64,000 nt of DNA. Source: an uncultured Bacteroidales bacterium (GTDB lineage: Bacteria; Bacteroidota; Bacteroidia; Bacteroidales; WCHB1-69). The stretch is taken from assembly GCA_900315705.1 (NCBI GenBank), contig ONAB01000010.1, positions 1 to 64,000 on the forward strand, written 5' to 3'. How positions within the stretch are numbered: the stretch's first letter is position 1; each line of letters opens with the position of its first letter. Both the position numbers and the translations under genes were made by a program. This document shows positions 58,179 through 64,000 of the stretch, piece by piece. A model generated the notes under the pieces. The model saw only the letters and a program-made list of their open reading frames with translations. It searched no databases and was not told the DNA's origin.

Positions 58179-59354
58179 ATGAAAAAAAACGCCCTCAAAC
58201 AAATCTCGCCCGTCCTGGTCTGGTTGTTTCTGATGTTCGGCTTTTCAGGATGCATTATCGATCCCATAGAGCCCTCACATCCAACGCACACGGGGCTGAC
58301 TCCCATTGAATACACCCCTGAAGTTCAAGAGCCCATCACCAACGACTTCACCCTGATAAAGGCTTGCTTAGGGAAATCCCAATCCGAATCTGCCGCCCTG
58401 CTGACACATTATGGCTTCTCGCCCACAGAAGGGAACAAATTTGTAAAAACAGAAAATGGCCTCACAAAAGAGGCAACCATATACTCTTCCAGCAATGTTG
58501 CGCTGGCCCTGCTCGAAAGCGACTTCGACCTTCAGAAACAAGTTTTCTCTCAATGGATGCGAGAAATCCGGAATTCGGTGGCTTACACGAAGATGGTCAG
58601 ATCCTCCTTCTCGCTCAGTACTGGCTGGAACAACGGGTATCAACACTTCAACACTCCTGAAGAATTATTGGCCGACCTCGCAATCGTGCCTCCTGCCGAT
58701 GGAATGTCGGCCTCATTCTACGGGAACGACATCTACGCCAACCAGTACTATCTGGATATGATGCCGGACATTGGTGGCGTTTGTATGCAGATCATCAACC
58801 AGCGTGCCGGCCAACCCGCAGATGACTTCACCGAAAGCGACCTTAGGCCCACAGATTTGCAAAAACACATACTGATTTCCAAGGTGGACTACTTGACATT
58901 CCGTTACAAGGGCTTTTATGCGCTCAATGTCACTAACAAACTGAACACTGGAAATGAGATTCCTTTTGTGGCAGATTACCGGTCACCAGGAGATTTTGGA
59001 TACATCAAACTCTATTATCGCAACACCAACAACTTGTTGATGGATGGCACCATCATCTGGTCGGGTTGCGGCGAACTCAATTTCCCCGAATCATTCCGTG
59101 CTGGACAGCGGTTGAGCAACGTTCTCCCCTATCCCGGCCAAAGTCGAATTGCCTTCATCAACCAAGAGGGGCATTACACGACCGTATCCGACGATACCGA
59201 ACTGCAACGTATCTGGCACACACTCTCCCGCCAGAAGGAATTCAGGCATTATTTCGGCCGCACCTCCAAAAAGATTGCGGTGTACCTCTACACGCCCAGT
59301 GTAGGTGTCGGCAACCCCGCCGATGCGTACTACCTGGTATTCACGGAGCAATAG
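58179..59354 (+). CDS. Lipoprotein of unknown function
   Basis: 391 residues. The lipobox is 'GFSGC' (Cys about residue 25), followed by a Pro/His/Thr-rich linker. The body is mixed alpha/beta: 'FTLIKACLGKSQSESAALLT', 'DIGGVCMQIINQRAGQPADD', 'YLYTPSVGVGNPADAYYLVF'. No family is recognised and no catalytic motif stands out. It is the first gene of the segment that separates nqrA from nqrB, followed 18 bp later by a TonB-C-type gene in the same direction. Confidence 0.78.
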   Translation: MKKNALKQISPVLVWLFLMFGFSGCIIDPIEPSHPTHTGLTPIEYTPEVQEPITNDFTLIKACLGKSQSESAALLTHYGFSPTEGNKFVKTENGLTKEATIYSSSNVALALLESDFDLQKQVFSQWMREIRNSVAYTKMVRSSFSLSTGWNNGYQHFNTPEELLADLAIVPPADGMSASFYGNDIYANQYYLDMMPDIGGVCMQIINQRAGQPADDFTESDLRPTDLQKHILISKVDYLTFRYKGFYALNVTNKLNTGNEIPFVADYRSPGDFGYIKLYYRNTNNLLMDGTIIWSGCGELNFPESFRAGQRLSNVLPYPGQSRIAFINQEGHYTTVSDDTELQRIWHTLSRQKEFRHYFGRTSKKIAVYLYTPSVGVGNPADAYYLVFTEQ

Positions 59355-59372
59355 GATTTTTTGTGCATTACG

Positions 59373-60218
59373 ATGAAAAGACCCCTTTTGATACTTCTTG
59401 CCCTCTTCACGCTGCTTAATGCAACCGCCCAGCGGCGCTACTATGTCGGGATTCCGTTCCATCAGGGCTATCTGAAGGATTCCACGCGGTTCGTGATCGA
59501 TTGTTTGCCGTGGCACCCGAATGGAAGACTGGACCAGAAATATATGCCACGCTATTTAGAGCCGCTGAAGCAGTTTATGGCAATGCACCCTGGCTATAAG
59601 TGCAACTTTTTGTTGTACAGTCACGAAGAAAATGAAGAAAAGAACTTAGGGTTTACTTCATACCAGACAAGACATCTGGCTGATTATTTCACGTATATAG
59701 ACACCCTCTTCGGGCAGCAATACCTCAACGAAATCATCCCCCACAGCGGTCCAAACCCTTTGTTCAAAGACGTACAAGCCGACAGCAGCCAGCGACTGCC
59801 TCGGTGGGAAGCCAACATCTGCTTGAAATCCAGCGTCATCATTGAACTTATTCAGCAATATCCAATCCACCGAATGGCGATGCAGACCGCCTACTTCTCA
59901 CATCCTTGCGAGGACAACGACTTTGATGAGGCACCCACTTTCTCCGGTGGGATGAGCGGGTTGTACGATTACTTAGCGCAGCGTATGGACTATTCCGTGG
60001 TGGGGCAATCGAACGTTATCGGCGTGGTGCTAATGGAGTTCACCATTGAGGCCGACGGCAGCGTGACCTCACCCGAAATCAAGGTGCCATTGTTTCTCGC
60101 CCTCAACGAACAGGCCCTGCAAATCGTAAGCGAGATGCCACGCTGGAGCCCCGCCCTCAAGGACGGCCGTCCCGTGCGCTGCCGGTACCAGATGCCGATG
60201 CATTATACGGGGAATTGA
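59373..60218 (+). CDS. Secreted protein with TonB C-terminal-like domain
   Basis: 281 residues from the ATG at 59373. Signal peptide ends 'LLNATAQ'. An unrecognised ~180-residue domain comes first. The last ~85 residues resemble a TonB-C domain: 'NVIGVVLMEFTIEADGSVTS', 'ALQIVSEMPRWSPALKDGRP', 'VRCRYQMPMHY'. This is the third such domain in the window (others at 44488 and 45366), with the same 'MPRW' core. It probably forms one transcript with the lipoprotein gene upstream. Confidence 0.8.
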   Translation: MKRPLLILLALFTLLNATAQRRYYVGIPFHQGYLKDSTRFVIDCLPWHPNGRLDQKYMPRYLEPLKQFMAMHPGYKCNFLLYSHEENEEKNLGFTSYQTRHLADYFTYIDTLFGQQYLNEIIPHSGPNPLFKDVQADSSQRLPRWEANICLKSSVIIELIQQYPIHRMAMQTAYFSHPCEDNDFDEAPTFSGGMSGLYDYLAQRMDYSVVGQSNVIGVVLMEFTIEADGSVTSPEIKVPLFLALNEQALQIVSEMPRWSPALKDGRPVRCRYQMPMHYTGN

Positions 60219-60230
60219 TGGCGCTTGCCC

Positions 60231-60480
60231 GCAGGCCTAACGGCCTGCGAAAAAAACACGGGGGACGCCGCATTCCTACCGAGCCCTTCAGCCCTAACGG
60301 GCTGAAATGCAAGTGGCATAACATCCTACCAAATTCGTTCTCTCTGAGGGCTGAAATGCAAATGGCATCGCATATACCGAGCCCTTCAGCCCTAATGGGC
60401 TGAAACGTGGGTGACACCACCTTCCCCTAAATCCGCTCTCTCCTAAAGGGCTGAAACGCAAATGGCAGGCCGTTTAGGTC
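60231..60480. repeat. Cluster of REP-like palindromes
   Basis: GCAGGCC TAAC GGCCTGC (60231-60248) is followed by four spaced copies of an AGCCC/GGGCTGAAAtGCAA-type unit near 60284, 60345, 60378 and 60433. Two of them are full palindromes (CAGCCCTAACGGGCTGAA and a TAATG variant). Another GCAGGCC..GGTCTGC pair lies just after. The 60219-60616 gap holds no gene. Confidence 0.7.
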
Positions 60481-60585
60481 TGCCGGGCTTGGTAGCAACG
60501 GGCGCCACGGAGACAACCATCGCAGGCCGTAGGTCTGCGGGCAAAGGGAAAGAATCCCTTAAGACACAAATACGCATAAAATTCG

Positions 60586-60593
60586 TATTTTTG
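60586..60593 (+). promoter_or_regulatory. Promoter -7 box for the TIGR04076 gene
   Basis: TATTTTTG, 23 bp before the ATG at 60617. Confidence 0.6.
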
Positions 60594-60616
60594 CATCTCG
60601 TAATAATCACAAAAAA

Positions 60617-60934
60617 ATGCCCCCTTACAACGTCAAAATCACCGTCATACGGAAAGTGCAGCACACCGACCTTTCCAAGCTTTACGAAAACCCCATCGAA
60701 CACGCGTGCGAGGTGCGGGAGGGCGACACGTGGATTGCCGTGGGCGGGCAGAAGCCCGAGGGGCTCTGCGACAGCGCGTGGGAGTCGATGCGGTGGTTCG
60801 TGGAGAAACTCGCCGCCGGACGCGGCAACTTCTACGACGGCTGGATGAAGAACCCCTTCTCCGCAATGATCAGCTGCAACGACGGCTTCCGCCCCGTGAG
60901 TTTCCTGCTGGAAAGATGCGAGGAGGGATGTTAG
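60617..60934 (+). CDS. TIGR04076 family small protein
   Basis: 105 residues, the usual size of the family. Pattern: 'YNVKITVIRKV', a charged strand 'ACEVREGDTWIAVGGQKPEG', 'LCDSAWESMRWFVEKLAAG' and a closing 'AMISCNDGFRPVSFLLER'. Two conserved Cys sit after the PEG-L motif and before the final strand. The role of TIGR04076 proteins is not known. No signal peptide. The TAG stop is inside the first unit of a long heptamer array, and the last residues (EGC) match the GC ending of folD because both stops lie in a TGTTAG unit. Confidence 0.85.
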   Translation: MPPYNVKITVIRKVQHTDLSKLYENPIEHACEVREGDTWIAVGGQKPEGLCDSAWESMRWFVEKLAAGRGNFYDGWMKNPFSAMISCNDGFRPVSFLLERCEEGC

Positions 60935-61087
60935 CGATTTGCGATTTGCGATTTGCGATGTGCGATGTGCGATGTGCGACTTACGACTTACGATTTGCGA
61001 TTTAAGGTCTACGGTCTAAGGTCTAAGGTTTCAGGTTTCAAGTCTAAAGTCTTAAGTCTTAATTCTTAACTTTCAACTCTCCACTCA
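60934..61087. repeat. Twenty-two-unit drifting 7-bp array
   Basis: The longest array: from 60934 every seventh base starts a new unit for 154 bp. It moves from GCGATTT and GCGATGT through ACGACTT, AAGGTCT and CAGGTTT to TAAGTCT and CAACTCT, neighbours usually differing by one or two bases. Nearly all units end in T. Read on the minus strand, unit types and order match the array at 45768-45872. Confidence 0.92.
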
Positions 61088-62977
61088 CTTATATTCCGTT
61101 ACCTCAATCACCCAAGCGTGTTCCAGATGGTTCAACAATTCCTGCGTTATACTGGAGAAGTCGATGGTGAGAGTGCCGTCCTTGTCCTGCTTCCATTTGA
61201 GTTTGGCATTATAACCCCAGTCTTCCAGCAGTCGGAATGTTGCCTTGGGATTGATTTTAGGCATGTTGTATATTTGTAATGGTTTTGTACAGTCTGGTCG
61301 TTCGAACTCGATGATGTAGAGGTTGTTGTTTTTGGTGGTGAAACAACGTACGGTTTTATCCCAATATATACCCCCATCCCAATTGGCTGGGATGGGAGTC
61401 TGTTCTCCACCATCTTTGCTCCACTTCAATGAGATGGAAGCTTCTAAATCCTTTTCTTGGAATTCAACCAAAAGGGGCAATATTTCGCCTTTTTGAAGTG
61501 TCAATACGGTTTGTGATAGAGGATTTTTCGAAGCGTCTTTGTCGTAACGAAGCACGTTATCCCATATCATCTTGAACGTCTCTTTGTAAACAAAAGCTTT
61601 GTCATCAGCAATCAGTGTTAATGTGTATTGCCCATCTTCGGGAATCACGACTTCGCCGCTCCAATGGATTGTGAAATGATCCGTACTTACGCAGCGCAAC
61701 GGTGCATTCCGAACCCAGTCGAAGTCAATGGTTTCAGATGGAGGCATCTGGGTTACACTTCTTTCTTGCTGGCACGGAATCTCATAAGGTCTTGTCCCAT
61801 ATATTGCCTCTCCGTTGATTTCCAGCCATTTGCCGAGAGCCTTCAGCCGTTCCTGCTGGATGAGCGGGATGGTGCCGTCGGCGTTGGGCCCTACATTGAG
61901 GGTCAGGCCACCGCCGTGCGCCACCAACTCCACGAAATGCTGGATTAGTTCCTGGTCAGTCAGGTAGTTGTCCAAATCCTCGTTGCGGTTGAGACCGAAG
62001 CTGCGTCCGAGTCCGCGGCACTCGGCCCAAGGCACCTCCGTGTTGGCGATGCCCGCGCTGTACTCGGGTGTCAAGAAACCGTGCTTCGTGCCGTGGCCCC
62101 AACGGTTGTTCACGATGGCATTTTTACCCACGGTGTTGTAGTACCAGCTGATCAGTTCCTGCGAACGAAGCTGCTCCGCCGTGTTGTTCCAGTCACCGTC
62201 GGAGAAGATGAGGTCGGGCTTGTAGCGCGTTACCAAATCCTTGAACTGCGGCACCATATAGTTGTCCACGTAGCTGCCAATCGCGCTGTCGGGGTCCTGC
62301 ATCCAGATGTGGCGCGGGTTAGTCCACTCAGGCAGCGAGTAGTAGAAGCCCATCCGCATTCCCTCGTCTCGCACCGCCGTGGTCAGTTCCTCCACGATGT
62401 TGCGCTTGGGACCGCTCGCCACACTGTTCCATTGCGGCTGCTGAGGACTGTCCCACAGACAATAGCCGTCGTGGTGCTTGGTGACCAAAACCACATATTT
62501 CGCTCCCGCATACTGGAAGAGGTCTGCCCATTCGTCTGGATTCCAGAGTTCAGCATACCAGTATTTGGTGAGTTCTTTGTACTGGTCGAAAACAGGCTTG
62601 GTAGTATCGGCGTAGTAGCTCATAATACGCATCCTTTCCACATCTTTCTGCATCAGTCCACGGTAGAACCACTCGCCGTAGCCCTCCTTGGAGGCGTAGG
62701 CCGGCACGGAGTAGAGTCCCCAGTGAATGAAGATGCCGAGCTTCGCATCCTGGAACCACTGCGGGTAGCCGCGCTGGTTGAGGGACTCCCAGGTGGGCTG
62801 AACTTGTGCAGGGGCACGCATCGTGAACCCAGCCAGCAGGAGCACGATTATGGTTGCGCCCCACACTGCGCAGCGCTTGTGAGGCAAGCCCCCACACTGC
62901 GGCTTCGCCTTGTGCGGGGTTACTTGCGCTTCGCGCACATTGTCCCTTCGGGACTGCTCAAAGAATAAATTCTCCAT
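61085..62977 (-). CDS. Secreted GH29 alpha-L-fucosidase
   Basis: 630 residues from the ATG at 62977. The first ~38 residues are encoded by REP-like palindromes and look unnatural; the actual hydrophobic signal is 'GATIIVLLLAGFTMRAPAQ' at ~42-60. The catalytic domain runs ~65-410: 'AKLGIFIHWGLYSVPAYASK', 'KYVVLVTKHHDGYCLWDS' and 'YKPDLIFSDGDWNN' (nucleophile Asp). A C-terminal PA14/chitobiase-like sandwich and a final unknown domain follow; these are AT-richer than the catalytic part. It removes L-fucose from host or plant glycans. It is co-directional with nqrA, whose stop codon it nearly touches. Confidence 0.93.
   Translation of the reverse strand: MENLFFEQSRRDNVREAQVTPHKAKPQCGGLPHKRCAVWGATIIVLLLAGFTMRAPAQVQPTWESLNQRGYPQWFQDAKLGIFIHWGLYSVPAYASKEGYGEWFYRGLMQKDVERMRIMSYYADTTKPVFDQYKELTKYWYAELWNPDEWADLFQYAGAKYVVLVTKHHDGYCLWDSPQQPQWNSVASGPKRNIVEELTTAVRDEGMRMGFYYSLPEWTNPRHIWMQDPDSAIGSYVDNYMVPQFKDLVTRYKPDLIFSDGDWNNTAEQLRSQELISWYYNTVGKNAIVNNRWGHGTKHGFLTPEYSAGIANTEVPWAECRGLGRSFGLNRNEDLDNYLTDQELIQHFVELVAHGGGLTLNVGPNADGTIPLIQQERLKALGKWLEINGEAIYGTRPYEIPCQQERSVTQMPPSETIDFDWVRNAPLRCVSTDHFTIHWSGEVVIPEDGQYTLTLIADDKAFVYKETFKMIWDNVLRYDKDASKNPLSQTVLTLQKGEILPLLVEFQEKDLEASISLKWSKDGGEQTPIPANWDGGIYWDKTVRCFTTKNNNLYIIEFERPDCTKPLQIYNMPKINPKATFRLLEDWGYNAKLKWKQDKDGTLTIDFSSITQELLNHLEHAWVIEVTEYK
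62866..62957. repeat. Cluster of palindromes inside the fucosidase 5' end
   Basis: Four successive hairpins: CCCCACACTGCGCAG-type, CCCCCACACTGCGG..CCTTGTGCGGGG, TGCGCTTCGCGCA and GTCCCTTCGGGAC. The GTGTGGGG motif also occurs in the MITE-like elements at 17.8 and 19.1 kb. Confidence 0.65.
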
Positions 62978-63000
62978 TCTCAATTCTCAATTCTCAATTC
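62966..63000. repeat. Five-unit 7-bp array joining nqrA stop and fucosidase start
   Basis: On the minus strand three GAATTGA units, then GAATGGA and GAATTTA. The nqrA stop TGA closes unit 3 and the fucosidase ATG is in unit 4. Confidence 0.8.
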
Positions 63001-64000
63001 AAAAGCCGCTTCCTCCACAATCCGCTGGCAATCTTTCTTGGAGGGGCACACCAGCTCGCAGAGGGCAAAGTCCTCGCTGTCAACTTCGTAAATGCCAAGG
63101 GCTTCCATCTGTTCTATATCCTTGATTTCACAAGCTTTGAGCAACTGGAGGGGCATCAAGTCAAAGGGAAAGACCTTATCATAAACGTCCGTCATCATAA
63201 AGGCGCGGCGACCACCGTGCAGCGAGGTGTTCACTTCGTAGGTGCGCTTGGGCGTGAGCCAGGCGAGGAAGGTGCGCGAGAGGCTCCACTTCTTCAACCC
63301 GGGCAACAACCAGCCCAAAAACTCACGCTTTCCGCCTTCCGCGATGACCGTCATCTGCTGGTCGTGGAAACCCAACAGGGGCAATTCCTGGCATTTGCGA
63401 CCGCTCAAGACACTGCCGCTGATAACGCGGACATTCTCCTGCGTGAGGTTGTCGTTGAGAAGCGCCGTTAGGTCCGCACCGTACACCGTGGTAAAGTAAC
63501 CCGTGCGCCTGATTTCAGGTCCCGTCAGGGCGGCGGTCTTCCCGAACTGCAGGATATGCTCCGCGAAGAAGCGCCCTATCCGGGCCACCTCCTGCGGATA
63601 GATGAACCAGACCGTTTCACCCTTGTCGATGGGGTCGATATGATGGATGTGCGTGCCCACGTTGCCAGCAGGGTGCGGACCGCTGAAGTAGTGTTTTTCC
63701 ACATTGTTCGCCCTCTCAAACAGCGCATTGTCAGCCCCTTTTCGCATACAAAGATGTATCGGAGCATCCTCAGCCGCCATCTGTAGAATCTGGAGTCCGC
63801 GCAGGAAAGAATCCTCCTGACCGCGCAAGAGGATGCTATAGTCAGGAGCGAGGGGATTGCTGTCGAAACAGGGCACAAACACCGACTTGGGGCGAACATC
63901 GGGGTTGGGGATCACCGCAAAGGGGCGCTGGCGAAGTGAGGACCACAGTCCATATTGCAGCAACAGCGCCCGGATGGCACGTCCGTCGGAGGGCTCGTCA
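62980..64000 (-). CDS. nqrA: Na+-translocating NADH:quinone reductase subunit A, N-terminus beyond window
   Basis: The frame is open from the right edge, giving ~339 residues of a protein normally ~450 long, so the N-terminal ~110 are missing. NqrA landmarks: 'PSDGRAIRALLLQYGLWSSL', 'GNVGTHIHHIDPIDKGE', 'TGPEIRRTGYFTTVYGADLT' and the Cys-rich-like end 'LGIYEVDSEDFALCELVCPS'. NqrA is the cytosolic, quinone-site-related subunit. The last residues (ELRIEN) are encoded by heptamer units. It is separated from nqrB-F by 4.9 kb with five inserted features, including three genes of opposite direction. Confidence 0.92.
   Translation of the reverse strand, partial: DEPSDGRAIRALLLQYGLWSSLRQRPFAVIPNPDVRPKSVFVPCFDSNPLAPDYSILLRGQEDSFLRGLQILQMAAEDAPIHLCMRKGADNALFERANNVEKHYFSGPHPAGNVGTHIHHIDPIDKGETVWFIYPQEVARIGRFFAEHILQFGKTAALTGPEIRRTGYFTTVYGADLTALLNDNLTQENVRVISGSVLSGRKCQELPLLGFHDQQMTVIAEGGKREFLGWLLPGLKKWSLSRTFLAWLTPKRTYEVNTSLHGGRRAFMMTDVYDKVFPFDLMPLQLLKACEIKDIEQMEALGIYEVDSEDFALCELVCPSKKDCQRIVEEAAFELRIEN

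Overview
The window looks like the chromosome of a member of the Bacteroidales. The evidence is consistent throughout: Bacteroidetes-type promoters (a TAnnTTTG box shortly before start codons), almost no Shine-Dalgarno sites, type IX secretion (T9SS) C-terminal sorting domains, a SusC/TonB-type receptor, FISUMP and DUF6175 proteins, a sodium-pumping NADH:quinone reductase (Nqr), and secreted sialidase, fucosidase and rhamnosidase. No rRNA, CRISPR array, intact insertion sequence or prophage is visible. The core genes are moderately GC-rich. Two stretches (about 17.6-20.4 kb and 33.5-40.6 kb) are clearly AT-richer and hold the least recognisable genes.

Layout. 1-3.2 kb: two tandem secreted paralogues (one cut by the window edge), the complete one with PKD and T9SS domains; then tRNA-Met. 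3.5-10 kb: a minus-strand block with a CcsB-CcsA cytochrome c assembly fusion, a di-haem oxidoreductase lipoprotein, an imelysin lipoprotein and an outer-membrane barrel. tRNA-Arg and tRNA-Pro follow. 10.4-16.6 kb: queA, a GH78 alpha-L-rhamnosidase and thrS. 16.8-21.8 kb: the two partners of a predicted DNA-repair pair (TIGR03915 and the radical-SAM TIGR03916), separated by an AT-rich island with MITE-like repeats, three unrecognised genes and a strongly self-complementary element. 22-27.2 kb: a DUF3667 membrane protein, GH33 sialidase, a phosphopantetheinyl transferase, two gene remnants and a fibronectin-III surface protein. 27.7-32.2 kb: a truncated ORF6N-like start, an AAA+ ATPase and a TonB-dependent receptor. 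32.3-39.4 kb: a long co-directional minus-strand run (exonuclease, PLD nuclease, ATPase, then a cassette of secreted proteins headed by DUF6175). 39.5-45.3 kb: PD-(D/E)XK protein, a receptor-like kinase with FISUMP ectodomain and its partner, a WYL regulator and a Cys-rich lipoprotein. 45.4-50 kb: TonB-C-type protein and two large secreted unknowns. 50.2-53.8 kb: ffh, folD and murG. 53.8-64 kb: nqrB-F, then an inserted segment (lipoprotein, TonB-C protein, REP cluster, TIGR04076 protein, GH29 fucosidase), then nqrA running off the right edge.

The most striking feature is not a gene. At least a dozen intergenic spacers are built from 7-bp units in strict register. The units drift in sequence from one to the next. 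Four arrays of 15 to 22 units run without a single visible indel, and several begin in the stop codon of one gene and end at the start codon of the next. The same unit types recur in the same order in different arrays. Other notable points are the split nqr locus, a FolD whose usual catalytic lysine reads as isoleucine, and a duplicated promoter region just upstream of ffh.
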